64,000 bases of DNA, taken from JAGVJT01 sp964471225 (GTDB lineage: Bacteria > Pseudomonadota > Gammaproteobacteria > Legionellales > Legionellaceae). The notes below the pieces were generated by a model. That model searched no databases and was not told the DNA's origin. It saw only the letters and a program-made list of their open reading frames with translations. The position numbers and the translations under genes are program-made. The stretch is from assembly GCA_964471225.1 (NCBI GenBank), contig CAYYEZ010000027.1, forward strand, positions 1 through 64,000, in the 5' to 3' direction. Positions 8,001 to 16,775 of the stretch are shown here, in pieces. Within the stretch, counting starts at the first letter, position 1. Every line of letters begins with the position of its first letter.

Positions 8001-9012
8001 GTTTAGGTAACCCAAGCGTATGAAGCTCGTTTCTTTTGACCCAGGCTCCTTTGAGGCTTGGAATTTCTTGATCCTGTATGTATTGGCGTAAAATCTCAAG
8101 ATGCAATTGAAAATGTGTAAACTGATGTTTGAATTGCATGAATAGCGTTGGATCAAACTGTAATAATTCTTCTCTCGTAGGTAAACACCATAATCCTCCC
8201 CAAATACCTTCGCTCGGACGTTTTTCCAGATAAACTGAGTCTTCTGTATGCATCAATAAAAATTGAGTCGTTTTCGAAGGAACAGCTTTGCGTGAAGCTT
8301 TATGTGGGAAAAGATGTGTTTGCTGCGAGTTATAAGCTCCGCAGTGCTTACTGACAGGACAACGTACACAAGCTGGATTTTTAGGCGTGCAACAGGTTGC
8401 ACCTAAATCCATGATGGCTTGTGTATAGGCTCGAGGTCGAACCGTTGAGAGACATTGATTTGCTAGCTCCAGTAATTTTTTTTCGACGTCTTTTTGATTT
8501 ATAGCCCCCTCTACTAAAAAATAACGACTCAATACGCGTTTGACATTGCCATCTAAAATTGCGCTAGGTTGTTCGAATGCAAGCGCACTGATAGCTGCGG
8601 CAGTAGAAGCCCCAATTCCTGGAAGAGTCATCAGTGTGGCTGTATCTTGAGGGAAATTTCCGTCAAAAGATTGGCTTACTATTTGGGCCGTGCGATGTAA
8701 ATTACGTGCTCTACTGTAATAACCAAGCCCAGACCAAAGTGCAAGAACGGTATCTTCTTCAGCCTGACTCAGGAGATGTATATCAGGAAAATGAGAAATA
8801 AAACGTATAAAATAAGGGATGACAGTTTTTACTTGCGTTTGCTGCAACATAATTTCAGAGAGCCAAACCCGATAAGGGGTATAGGGATGTTGCCAAGGCA
8901 GATTTTTGCGACCGTGAAGGTCATACCAAGATAGTAGAGGGGATGTAAAAAAATCTAGACAGGACTCACGCGAAATATCTGATGCGCTGTGTGAGTCCTG
9001 TCTTAATAGCAC
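7939..9012 (-). CDS. mutY: A/G-specific adenine glycosylase
   Basis: MutY, 357 residues, excises adenine opposite 8-oxoguanine in base-excision repair. The helix-hairpin-helix glycosylase domain holds the catalytic Glu in LSEIMLQQTQ (E53) and the GVD-type Asp in ILDGNVKRV (D154). The 4Fe-4S ligands follow the expected C-x6-C-x2-C-x5-C spacing (C208, C215, C218, C224). A NUDIX-like C-terminal domain (from about 245, with EGIWGGLWCLPT) recognises 8-oxoG. The gene starts 3 bases after the rpsT stop and its tail overlaps the convergent Sel1 lipoprotein gene. Confidence 0.95.
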   Translation of the reverse strand: MLLRQDSHSASDISRESCLDFFTSPLLSWYDLHGRKNLPWQHPYTPYRVWLSEIMLQQTQVKTVIPYFIRFISHFPDIHLLSQAEEDTVLALWSGLGYYSRARNLHRTAQIVSQSFDGNFPQDTATLMTLPGIGASTAAAISALAFEQPSAILDGNVKRVLSRYFLVEGAINQKDVEKKLLELANQCLSTVRPRAYTQAIMDLGATCCTPKNPACVRCPVSKHCGAYNSQQTHLFPHKASRKAVPSKTTQFLLMHTEDSVYLEKRPSEGIWGGLWCLPTREELLQFDPTLFMQFKHQFTHFQLHLEILRQYIQDQEIPSLKGAWVKRNELHTLGLPKPMKLILDAHWTQEDEMKVRP

Positions 9013-9015
9013 TGA

Positions 9016-9285
9016 TTAAGCTGCTGGCATTGCTTTTACGCGAGCATTTAGACGACTCTTGATCCGAGCAGCTTTATTTTTATGAATAAGGTTTTTAGCT
9101 GCTGCTTTGTCAACGACAGATTGAGCTTTAAGCAAAGCGGAACGTGCATCATCTTTACTGCCTGTCTCTATTGCTTTTAACACATTTTTCACATAAGTTC
9201 TGTACATCGAACGTGCACTTGCGTTGTGCTGACGACGTTTAATGTTTTGGCGAGCGCGCTTAATTGCTGATTTAATATTTGCCAC
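9016..9285 (-). CDS. rpsT: 30S ribosomal protein S20
   Basis: S20, 89 residues, a helical primary 16S rRNA-binding protein. The N-terminus MANIKSAIKRARQ and the strongly basic composition are diagnostic. It is divergent from the GDSL hydrolase and leads directly into mutY, so the constitutive rpsT promoter probably also drives the repair gene. Confidence 0.97.
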   Translation of the reverse strand: MANIKSAIKRARQNIKRRQHNASARSMYRTYVKNVLKAIETGSKDDARSALLKAQSVVDKAAAKNLIHKNKAARIKSRLNARVKAMPAA

Positions 9286-9365
9286 GGGTTATCTCCACAA
9301 ATTTCACTGTTGAGCAAAAGTCACGTATGATGCAAGATTATCTGGTTTTTGTCAAGGAGGAGCGT

Positions 9366-10724
9366 GTGCCAAAAGTAATTCGAAAAATTCTTGGGTTTGG
9401 GGACAGTTTAAGTGATCGACGCACGATGGCGAAAAGTCTGCTTGCTCCGTTTAGTGGGTTAGAGGGAAAATCAGAGGAGGGGCGATTCACTAACGCTTAT
9501 GTTTGGTTTGAATATGCTTTGCGCAGACTACTTGGGCATGCACAAGTTTTTGGAGACGATAAATTTATTGGCACCAAAGAGGTTCCTCATTTAGCCCGGA
9601 CTTACTGTGAGGGTGGAGCTATAGCATATAATTATAAAAGAGTTAATCTAAAGACTGAAGTAGCGCTGTTGCAGGCAGAAAAACATATTGCAGATACAGA
9701 TGAAATTCTGTTAGAGGCGATAACGGATCCCCTCGAGGCGTTTGCCTTAAATAACTTAGAGAAACTACGATTAGATTGTTTTCATGATGATGAGATCTTG
9801 GGTGTGACTTTAGAAGAGAAGGAACATACCCTTGTGGTGGGGTGGTTAGGAGCCAATGATCTAGTCACAATCAACCAACCTACAGAGGATGCGGCTCGCC
9901 TTGCTGTGGGTGCCTGTATAGACCATGTTAAGGCGATGATAGCTCAGGGATATCGAAATTTTGTGTGGTTTAATTTACCAGGACTCGAGTTAACACCACG
10001 CTTTCAAAATGGTGAACAAAGGTTACGTGACGCAGCTCAGAAGAGTGTTGACGTTTTTAACGAGGAGCTTCAAGGCGAGATGCTTTTATTGCGTATAGAG
10101 TATCCTGATTGCTTTTTCCAATTATTTGATGCCCATGCTCATTTTCAGCACACTTATGACAATTTGTCTCAGTATGGATTTGATGTCGCCAAAAAAACAC
10201 AGATTTATACCGAGTCAGCAGTTTTCAAAGCAAAGGGGATGAAAGCGCCAGAAGATGGTTTCTTGTTTTGGGATAGATTGCATCCCATGAGACGAGTTCA
10301 CGAGCTTCTTGGAAGCTTTTTTAAAGAGTTATTTGATCAACACTTTATCTTTGAATTTCGATCGCAAGATCATATTCATCAGTTTCGTGAAGCGTATGGT
10401 ATACGTTTAGCGCAAGATAAAGCCCGCCGATGTCTAGCTTATTCTGGAATCAATCACAAAAAAGAAGCGCTGACGCTTGATGAAATTATTCGTCATGGTC
10501 TTTTTGGTACAGCCAAATATAGCGGAGCTAGAACGTTTAGTGTGATGCAACAATTAGGCTGGGTGAATCAGAGAAAAGAGCCGCAGTCTCAGTATCCATT
10601 GCTTAAGAGATTTTTTCATTCTGTGGCAGCAGTGGGACATGTCCTGCCCACGAGTGATGAGCTTGATCAAGATCTCGAAAAACGAAGAGAAAATTCTTTT
10701 GAGAGTATCAAATTGGACACATAG
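9366..10724 (+). CDS. GDSL/SGNH hydrolase without signal peptide (effector candidate)
   Basis: A SGNH-family lipase/acyltransferase-like protein of 452 residues. The blocks are complete: GDSLSD near the N-terminus (nucleophile S14), a glycine block around CEGGAIA, GAND (N164) and FWDRLHP (D303, H306). This arrangement resembles the thermolabile-haemolysin/PlaA-PlaC phospholipase A and cholesterol acyltransferase group of Legionella and Vibrio. The frame is open further upstream, but a perfect AAGGAGG (9354-9360) sits 5 bases before the GTG at 9366, so I start there. The protein then begins MPKVIRKILGFGDS with no export signal, unlike secreted Pla enzymes. An extra region of about 115 residues follows the catalytic domain. 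A type IV effector is possible; a cytoplasmic esterase is the alternative. Confidence 0.75.
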   Translation: MPKVIRKILGFGDSLSDRRTMAKSLLAPFSGLEGKSEEGRFTNAYVWFEYALRRLLGHAQVFGDDKFIGTKEVPHLARTYCEGGAIAYNYKRVNLKTEVALLQAEKHIADTDEILLEAITDPLEAFALNNLEKLRLDCFHDDEILGVTLEEKEHTLVVGWLGANDLVTINQPTEDAARLAVGACIDHVKAMIAQGYRNFVWFNLPGLELTPRFQNGEQRLRDAAQKSVDVFNEELQGEMLLLRIEYPDCFFQLFDAHAHFQHTYDNLSQYGFDVAKKTQIYTESAVFKAKGMKAPEDGFLFWDRLHPMRRVHELLGSFFKELFDQHFIFEFRSQDHIHQFREAYGIRLAQDKARRCLAYSGINHKKEALTLDEIIRHGLFGTAKYSGARTFSVMQQLGWVNQRKEPQSQYPLLKRFFHSVAAVGHVLPTSDELDQDLEKRRENSFESIKLDT

Positions 10725-10749
10725 TCTTGACTACTTGATGTAGCTTGAT

Positions 10750-10777
10750 TTGTTTCTTATCTCGAATCTGTTACAAT
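10750..10777 (+). promoter_or_regulatory. Possible sigma-70 promoter for MFS gene
   Basis: TTGTTT (10750-10755) and TACAAT (10772-10777) with a 16-base spacer lie 77 bases before the chosen start of the MFS gene. Only the -10 box is strong. Confidence 0.4.
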
Positions 10778-10853
10778 AGCGCGCTCTTAATTTTAACAAT
10801 TTTTGATGTGAAACACATTGTGAGTCTTTAGAATGAACAAGGAGGAAAAAAAG

Positions 10854-12134
10854 ATGGAAATGGTTGGCACCTCAACGGAATTGAAACAGCAAAAACGTAC
10901 TTGGCGTCCTTGGATTGTTTGTTTCGCGGCGTCGCTTTTATTCTTCTATGAGTTTATTCAAGGCACGATGTTTGCTTCGATCGCGGATCAGGTCATGCGT
11001 GATTTTCATATTGCAGCGGATAAAATGGTTTATTTATCTAGCGCATATTACTTAGCAAACGTTATTTTTCTAGTGATGGCAGGTATTTTACTAGATCGTT
11101 ATTCTGCAAAGAAAATGCTGATTTCGGCGATGTTTTTTTGTGTATTAAGTACATTTGTCCTGGCGCGCACAGACTCTTTTGGCGTCGCATTTTTATGTCG
11201 ATTTGTGATTGGCATTGGGAGTGCTTTCTGTTTCCTAGGCCCGATTCGTATTGCGACACGTTGGTTTTTGCCAAAGCAAATGGCCTTTGTGACTGGTGTT
11301 GTTGTTACGATGGCGATGTCTGGTGGTATGCTTGCGCAATACCCACTAATGAAACTTGTGCTTCAGATAGGCTGGCGCAATGCTTTGATGAATGTCAGCT
11401 GGATGGGTGTTGTGATGTTGATTGCAATGTTGCGTTTAATCCAAGATAAACCTTCACATTATCAAGAGCCTGTGTCTCAAAAAATGAATATGTGGCAAAT
11501 TACCAAACAATCGTACCTCAATCGAGAAACTTTTCTTTGTGGATTGTATGCAAGCTTGATGAACATGGGAGTCGCTGTATTTGGTGCGGTGATGGGCCAG
11601 TTGTATTTGGTGCAGCGTTTGGGCGTGAATCAAGATACGGCCGCAATGATTAATGGTATGTTGTTCTTAGGGGCGATGCTTGGCGGGCCTTTAATTGGAT
11701 TTTGGTCTGATAAAATTGGTCGACGTTTATTGCCTATGCAAGCAGGTGCGTTAGTTTCTCTTTTGATTGCATTGTGTATTCTTTATCTGCCTGTCACAGT
11801 TTTTGGTATGGCAACTTTGTTTTTCTTACTTGGGTTAACCACCTCTTCGCAAGTCATTAGCTTTCCGTTGGTTGCAGAAAAAAGCCAGCCCATGCTAATT
11901 GCTTCATCGATTAGTCTTGTTTCTATCGTGTTACAGGGCGGTTATATTGTGTATCAAAATATTTATGGCTTCGTATTGATGCAAGATAATGCAGTACAGG
12001 TGATTAATGGCACACCAACCTACTCACTTGGAGCCTATCAGTCAGCTACGCTTATTTTACCTATTAGTTTTTTCATCGCGTTTGTTGCTTTGTTTGGCTT
12101 GAAAGAATCTCGTGGGTTTTCACAAGGAAAATAG
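10854..12134 (+). CDS. MFS transporter, Pht-like
   Basis: A 12-span major facilitator of about 426 residues. After a polar N-terminus the first helix carries LFFYEFIQGTMFASIADQ, a variant of the YEF/YEY motif shared with the two other MFS carriers at 22710 and 23989. The inter-helix 2-3 loop has the MFS signature (DRYSAKKML), echoed in the second half by GFWSDKIGRRLLP. AAGGAGG at 10839-10845 is 8 bases before the ATG at 10854, so that start is preferred to the upstream ATG at 10833. The deoB gene begins one base after the stop, suggesting a nucleoside or pentose substrate, as for Legionella PhtC/PhtD. The substrate is inferred only. Confidence 0.8.
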   Translation: MEMVGTSTELKQQKRTWRPWIVCFAASLLFFYEFIQGTMFASIADQVMRDFHIAADKMVYLSSAYYLANVIFLVMAGILLDRYSAKKMLISAMFFCVLSTFVLARTDSFGVAFLCRFVIGIGSAFCFLGPIRIATRWFLPKQMAFVTGVVVTMAMSGGMLAQYPLMKLVLQIGWRNALMNVSWMGVVMLIAMLRLIQDKPSHYQEPVSQKMNMWQITKQSYLNRETFLCGLYASLMNMGVAVFGAVMGQLYLVQRLGVNQDTAAMINGMLFLGAMLGGPLIGFWSDKIGRRLLPMQAGALVSLLIALCILYLPVTVFGMATLFFLLGLTTSSQVISFPLVAEKSQPMLIASSISLVSIVLQGGYIVYQNIYGFVLMQDNAVQVINGTPTYSLGAYQSATLILPISFFIAFVALFGLKESRGFSQGK

Positions 12135-12135
12135 T

Positions 12136-13347
12136 ATGTCGCGTCGTGTCTGTATATTGCTGATGGACTCTTTTGGAATCGGTGCAAGTATTGATGCAAA
12201 ACGCTATCACGATGAAGGCGCGGATACTTTCGGTCATATTGTGATGGCTTGTCGTGAGGGGAAGCTTCAAAGAGGCGAGCTAAATCTACCTAATCTTGCA
12301 CGCTTAGGCTTGTATCATGCGGCGATTGCAAGTACAGGAAAACCGATAATTGATCTGGCAACGCTTAGAGAGCCACAGGGCTACTATGGTTATGCTGTTG
12401 AGCAAAGCTACGGCAAAGACACGCCAAGTGGTCACTGGGAGCTTGCAGGCGTCCCGGTTTTATTTGACTGGGGCTATTTCCCCAATACTCCCGGTTGTTT
12501 TCCTAAAGCGTTGATTGATTTGCTCATAACCCGTGCTAATTTACCAGGTGTTTTGGGCGAGAAACATGCTTCTGGAACAGAAATTATCGAAGAGTTGGGT
12601 GCTTTACATTGCGAGAGTGGTAAGCCGATTGTATATACCTCTGCCGATAGCGTCTTTCAGATTGCGGCACATGAAGAAACTTTCGGCCTCGCGCGTCTTT
12701 ATGAGCTTTGTGAGATTGCTCGTGAGCTTGTTGATGAATATGCGATTGGGCGTGTTATTGCTCGTCCATTTAGCGGAAGTCCTGGTCATTTTAAACGTAC
12801 CTCAAATCGACAAGATTACTCCATACCTCCACCAGAAAAAACTTTGTTGGATTATATGAAAGACGCGGGGCGAGAGGTGATTGCCATGGGTAAGATTGCG
12901 GATATTTTTGCTCATCAGGGTATTACCCAAACAATTAAAGCCGACGGTAATCAAGCTTTATTTGATAAAACGATCGAAGCGATAGAAACAGCGCCAGCCG
13001 GCAGTTTAATTTTTACAAATTTCGTGGATTTTGATTCTTCTTATGGACATCGGCGAGATGTTCTAGGCTATGCGAATGCACTCGAGGCATTTGATGCACG
13101 CATTCCAGAGTTAGAGCGTATGTTAAAACCAGGGGATATCGTTATTATTGCTGCAGATCATGGATGTGACCCAACGCTTCCTGGTAGTGATCATACACGC
13201 GAGCATATCCCTGTATTAGCATTCGGTCCTGAGCTTAAAGGGCAATTCATTGGGCGTCGGGAGACGTTTGCTGATGTCGGACAAAGTATTGCTGAGTACC
13301 TTGGATTGGCCCCGATGTTGCATGGCGTTTCCTTCTTATCTGTGTGA
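12136..13347 (+). CDS. deoB: Phosphopentomutase
   Basis: DeoB, 403 residues, interconverts ribose-1-phosphate or deoxyribose-1-phosphate with the 5-phosphates, linking nucleoside breakdown to the pentose pool. The alkaline-phosphatase-superfamily metal motifs are visible: MDSFGIGA at the N-terminus, the KDTPSGHWE nucleophile region, and ADHGCDPTLPGSDHTREH near the C-terminus. The ATG at 12136 has AAGGAAAA just upstream. No deoA, deoC or deoD is adjacent; the upstream MFS carrier is the apparent operon partner. Confidence 0.95.
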   Translation: MSRRVCILLMDSFGIGASIDAKRYHDEGADTFGHIVMACREGKLQRGELNLPNLARLGLYHAAIASTGKPIIDLATLREPQGYYGYAVEQSYGKDTPSGHWELAGVPVLFDWGYFPNTPGCFPKALIDLLITRANLPGVLGEKHASGTEIIEELGALHCESGKPIVYTSADSVFQIAAHEETFGLARLYELCEIARELVDEYAIGRVIARPFSGSPGHFKRTSNRQDYSIPPPEKTLLDYMKDAGREVIAMGKIADIFAHQGITQTIKADGNQALFDKTIEAIETAPAGSLIFTNFVDFDSSYGHRRDVLGYANALEAFDARIPELERMLKPGDIVIIAADHGCDPTLPGSDHTREHIPVLAFGPELKGQFIGRRETFADVGQSIAEYLGLAPMLHGVSFLSV

Positions 13348-13355
13348 AGACTGAA

Positions 13356-13796
13356 ATGACTGGTTATCCTGCTTCTTTTATTGTTTATTTTAAGACTTTA
13401 CCCGTGACCTTAACGTCGTTGCGTAAAGCTGTATTATTCAGTTTGTGGCAGGCTAAAAAACCACTTAAAGCTTATGAGATTCTTGAGTATTTAACCGGTG
13501 TTGACTTTACTGCAACAGCCACTAGTGTCTATCGTGCATTGGATTTTTTTATGGCTGCAGGGTTACTGCATAAAATTGAATCTATCCAGGCTTATGCCTT
13601 GTGCCTGACGCCTCACGTAGAGCATTCTACAGAGATGCTGATGGTATGCGATCGCTGTCATGATGTGACAGAGTCACACGATGAGGCGTTACGTTTTTTG
13701 TTAGCGCAATTAGCTTCTAGTGCTTCTTTTCAGATTAGTCAAGACGTGATTGAACTCAAAGGAGTTTGTCGTGCTTGCCAATCAGAACAGCCTTGA
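13356..13796 (+). CDS. Fur-family regulator, Zur-like
   Basis: A 146-residue Fur-superfamily repressor: N-terminal winged helix (LRKAVLFSLWQAKKPLKAYEIL ... ATSVYRALDFF) and C-terminal dimerisation domain with two structural zinc CxxC pairs (VCDRC at 98-101, VCRAC at 138-141). The Cys and His residues in YALCLTPHVEH are where Zur proteins bind regulatory zinc, so Zur fits better than Fur, which usually has an HHDH run that is missing. It starts just after deoB; a GTG at 13344 overlapping the deoB stop is an alternative start. The metal sensed cannot be proven from sequence. Confidence 0.8.
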   Translation: MTGYPASFIVYFKTLPVTLTSLRKAVLFSLWQAKKPLKAYEILEYLTGVDFTATATSVYRALDFFMAAGLLHKIESIQAYALCLTPHVEHSTEMLMVCDRCHDVTESHDEALRFLLAQLASSASFQISQDVIELKGVCRACQSEQP

Positions 13797-13851
13797 TTTT
13801 TGATAATTCATCCCCATGTACAATAGTTAGAGCGATTGTGAGGATCAAAAT

Positions 13852-14400
13852 TTGGAACAATTAAGAGGTACAACAATTTTATCGGTTCGCCGAGGTAATC
13901 AAGTTGTGATTGGTGGTGATGGCCAAGTCACACAAGGCAACACGGTAATGAAAGGAAATGCGCGCAAAGTGCGTCGCTTGTATAAAGATCAAGTGATTGC
14001 AGGTTTTGCCGGGGGCACTGCTGATGCTTTTACTTTATTTGAGCGCTTTGAAGCAAAGCTTGAGATGCACCAAGGGCATCTTACTCGTGCTGCTGTTGAG
14101 CTTGCTAAAGATTGGCGTACAGACAAAATGTTACGCCGTTTAGAGGCACTTCTTTTGGTCGCGGATAAAAAAGCTTCCTTGATTATTACCGGGAATGGCG
14201 ATGTGATTGAGCCAGAAACAGGTATTATGGCAATCGGTTCAGGGGGGCCTTTTGCGGAGTCCGCGGCGCGAGCGTTATTCGATAATACCCAATTATCAGC
14301 CTTAGAGATTGTTGAAAAATCACTTCATATTGCAGGTGATCTTTGTATTTACACCAATCATCATTTAACTATTGAACAACTGGAAAACGAGCGTGAGTAA
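13852..14400 (+). CDS. hslV: ATP-dependent protease subunit HslV
   Basis: HslV (ClpQ), 182 residues, the proteasome-like peptidase of the HslUV protease. It starts with TTG at 13852 (GAGGATC upstream). The catalytic threonine is at residue 7 in MEQLRGTTILSVRRG, so a 6-residue propeptide must be removed; E. coli HslV has only the initiator Met before Thr1, while many other proteobacteria carry this short extension. The body (GGDGQVT, MKGNARKVRRLY, GFAGGTADAFTLFE, AIGSGGP) is highly conserved. It overlaps hslU. Confidence 0.97.
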   Translation: MEQLRGTTILSVRRGNQVVIGGDGQVTQGNTVMKGNARKVRRLYKDQVIAGFAGGTADAFTLFERFEAKLEMHQGHLTRAAVELAKDWRTDKMLRRLEALLLVADKKASLIITGNGDVIEPETGIMAIGSGGPFAESAARALFDNTQLSALEIVEKSLHIAGDLCIYTNHHLTIEQLENERE

Positions 14401-15775
14401 TATTCAACCTATTTCTACAGAAGTTAGAAAAAAAGAGCCTCATTTTGCAACAAATATCACGATGACCCCGCGTGAGATTGTCGAAGAGCTAGATAGATAT
14501 ATCATTGGCCAAGACTCAGCGAAGCGTGCTGTAGCCATCGCACTACGTAATCGATGGCGGCGAATGCAAATTCAAGACGAGCCTCTCCGTAATGAAATTA
14601 TGCCGAAAAATATTCTGATGATTGGTCCAACTGGGGTAGGTAAAACTGAGATTGCACGACGGTTGGCGCGTTTAGCGGGTGCACCTTTCATTAAAGTTGA
14701 AGCAACCAAATTTACTGAGATTGGTTATGTTGGGCGAGATGTTGATTCTATCATTCGCGACTTAATGGACATGGCGATTAAGCAGGCCCGTGAGCGCGCA
14801 ATGAAAAAAGTTGAGCATCCAGCAGAAGAGGCTGCCGAAGAGCGGATTTTGGATGTGTTACTTCCTCCACCACGCAGCGGTCATGCTCCAGGTGAGCGGG
14901 ACTCCTCCGCGAGACAGGTTTTTCGCAAGCAATTACGTGAAGGTACCTTAGATGATCAAGAAATAGAGGTCGATATTGCTGCAGCCCCAATTGGTGTCGA
15001 AATCATGGCGCCTCCTGGTATGGAAGAAATGACGAGCCAATTACAGGCAATGTTCCAGCAAGTCGGTTCGAGTAAAACAAAAACACGCAAGATGACGATT
15101 AAAAAAGCGAAGAAAATTCTTGCAGAAGAAGAGGCGAGCAAATTAATTAATGAAGATGACATCAAGATACGAGCGATAGAAGCTGTGGAGCAGAATGGTA
15201 TCGTGTTTATTGATGAAATTGACAAAGTGGCTAAACGATCTGATCATGGTGGCGATGTATCCCGGGAAGGGGTGCAGCGTGATTTACTACCATTGATTGA
15301 AGGGTGTGCCATTTCAACGAAATATGGTGTGATAAAAACGGATCACATCCTTTTTATTGCTTCAGGTGCGTTCCATGTTTCAAAACCTTCTGATTTAATT
15401 GCTGAGTTACAAGGTCGCTTGCCGATTCGTGTTGAATTATCTGCTCTGAGTGCGGATGATTTTGTACGAATTTTGACAGAGCCACATGCGTCACTGACAG
15501 AGCAGTATATTGCTTTAATGCAAACCGAAGGTTTAGTGCTTTCTTTCGATGAGTCAGGTATTCGACGAATCGCTGAAGTTGCATGGCAAGTCAATAAACG
15601 CACAGAAAATATTGGTGCGCGTCGATTATATACGGTCATGGAGCGTTTGCTCGAGGTGGTTTCTTTCGAGGCAACGGATAAAATCGGAGAAGAAGTACGT
15701 GTTGATGCCGCTTACGTAGATAAATATCTCGGGGCACTCATCGAAGACGATGACTTAACACGCTATATTTTATAA
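14393..15775 (+). CDS. hslU: HslU ATPase subunit of HslUV protease
   Basis: HslU (ClpY), an AAA+ unfoldase of about 460 residues. MTPREIVEELDRYIIGQ is the canonical beginning; Walker A is GPTGVGKT, the pore loop is in TEIGYVGRDVDS, Walker B is VFIDEIDK, and the C-terminal tail ends RYIL, which docks into HslV. The intermediate domain (about residues 105-240) carries the expected charged helices. Start choice is uncertain: GTG at 14393 overlaps the hslV stop and has GGAAAA upstream, giving about 23 extra residues; ATG at 14462 gives the textbook N-terminus; a TTG at 14372 is also open. Confidence 0.96.
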   Translation: MSNIQPISTEVRKKEPHFATNITMTPREIVEELDRYIIGQDSAKRAVAIALRNRWRRMQIQDEPLRNEIMPKNILMIGPTGVGKTEIARRLARLAGAPFIKVEATKFTEIGYVGRDVDSIIRDLMDMAIKQARERAMKKVEHPAEEAAEERILDVLLPPPRSGHAPGERDSSARQVFRKQLREGTLDDQEIEVDIAAAPIGVEIMAPPGMEEMTSQLQAMFQQVGSSKTKTRKMTIKKAKKILAEEEASKLINEDDIKIRAIEAVEQNGIVFIDEIDKVAKRSDHGGDVSREGVQRDLLPLIEGCAISTKYGVIKTDHILFIASGAFHVSKPSDLIAELQGRLPIRVELSALSADDFVRILTEPHASLTEQYIALMQTEGLVLSFDESGIRRIAEVAWQVNKRTENIGARRLYTVMERLLEVVSFEATDKIGEEVRVDAAYVDKYLGALIEDDDLTRYIL

Positions 15776-15776
15776 G

Positions 15777-15793
15777 ACCGTGCTCTGCACGGT
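15777..15793 (+). terminator. Hairpin after hslU, weak terminator
   Basis: ACCGTGC/GCACGGT form a 7-bp stem with a 3-base loop starting 2 bases after the hslU stop. No T-run follows, so it may be an attenuator or mRNA-stabilising hairpin before bamD. Confidence 0.4.
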
Positions 15794-15865
15794 ATACTGA
15801 CAAGCTCGGATTAATCTGTATAATGACGGAGTTCGGATAATGGCAACTAGGATTGGGTTGATGTA

Positions 15866-16660
15866 ATGCAACAAAGATTATCATGGTTAAAAATACTATT
15901 GCTTGGCAGTTTGGTTTTCACGCTTTCTTCCTGTAAAACTTTTTGGGATAAAGATGATGATGACGATGACGGTCCATTTAAAGGGCAAACAGCCAAACAG
16001 CTTTATACCGATGCGAACTCGGAGTTAGCTAAGAAAGATTATACCAATGCCATTAAACGCTACGAGGCATTGGAGACCATGTATCCTTTTAATGATTATG
16101 CTGAGCAAGCTGAGCTTAATCTGATTTATGCTTATTATAAGAAAGAAGATTATGCATCAGCTGCGGCAACTTCTGAGCGCTTTATTCATTTGTATCCACG
16201 GGCTAAACGCGTAGATTATGCCTATTATATGAAAGGGCTTTCAAATTTTCAGCAGGTCCGTGGAAATATCACAAATTTTGTACCGGTAGATCAGTCATGG
16301 CGTGATCCTGGTACGATGTCACAAGCTTACTCTGACTTTGCAAGTTTAGTTGAGAAATTTCCAGAAAGCCGTTACAAGAAAAATGCACTACAACGTATGA
16401 TTTATTTGAGAAATATGTTTGCACAAAGCGAGCTTAATATTGCGAAATATTATTTCGATCGACGTATGTATGTTGCCGCTTCTGAGCGTGCGAATTATTT
16501 GATTAAAACATATCCTCAAGCACCCAGCGTAAAGCAAGCGCTGAAGATTGTATATCACTCCTCTACAGCACTAAAGCTGAACGATGCCGCCCGAGATGCG
16601 CAAACTATCTATGAGGCGACTTACCATAAACGTATGCCGAATGGCCCGGTTGAGCAATAG
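15866..16660 (+). CDS. bamD: Outer membrane assembly lipoprotein BamD
   Basis: BamD (YfiO/ComL), 264 residues, the essential lipoprotein of the BAM complex that, with BamA, folds outer-membrane proteins. A signal peptide ends in the lipobox LSSC (lipidated C23). Five TPR-like repeats follow, including KDYTNAIKRYEALETMYPF, EDYASAAATSERFIHLYPR and MYVAASERANYLIKTYPQ. An unusual run of six Asp residues sits between the lipid anchor and the first repeat. bamA lies about 37 kb away at 53424, as usual for this family. Confidence 0.94.
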   Translation: MQQRLSWLKILLLGSLVFTLSSCKTFWDKDDDDDDGPFKGQTAKQLYTDANSELAKKDYTNAIKRYEALETMYPFNDYAEQAELNLIYAYYKKEDYASAAATSERFIHLYPRAKRVDYAYYMKGLSNFQQVRGNITNFVPVDQSWRDPGTMSQAYSDFASLVEKFPESRYKKNALQRMIYLRNMFAQSELNIAKYYFDRRMYVAASERANYLIKTYPQAPSVKQALKIVYHSSTALKLNDAARDAQTIYEATYHKRMPNGPVEQ

Positions 16661-16723
16661 GTTTATTCAGTAGAATGCTATGACCCAATACATATTAGTT
16701 ATTTGGCTGCCTACTGAGAGATA

Positions 16724-16745
16724 GATTCCCGCGGAAGCGGGAATC
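16724..16745. repeat. Palindromic repeat, CCCGC core
   Basis: A perfect 9-bp inverted repeat (GATTCCCGC/GCGGGAATC) with a GGAA loop sits between the ends of the convergent bamD and queF genes. A related palindrome lies at 57720-57745, also after a convergent pair. Either could be a REP-like dispersed element or a bidirectional transcription end; no long T-run follows this copy. Confidence 0.55.
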
Positions 16746-16775
16746 ACAGTTATTGCTTCACTGATTAGTATTACT

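Noticed and set aside
9279..9365. Upstream start for the GDSL hydrolase overlapping rpsT
   Set aside because: A perfect AAGGAGG precedes the GTG at 9366, and the extra residues overlap the rpsT start without any domain.
15946..15972. Run of six Asp codons in bamD as a possible repeat-expansion tract
   Set aside because: The codons are mixed GAT/GAC and the reading frame is intact; it looks like a linker, not a variable repeat.
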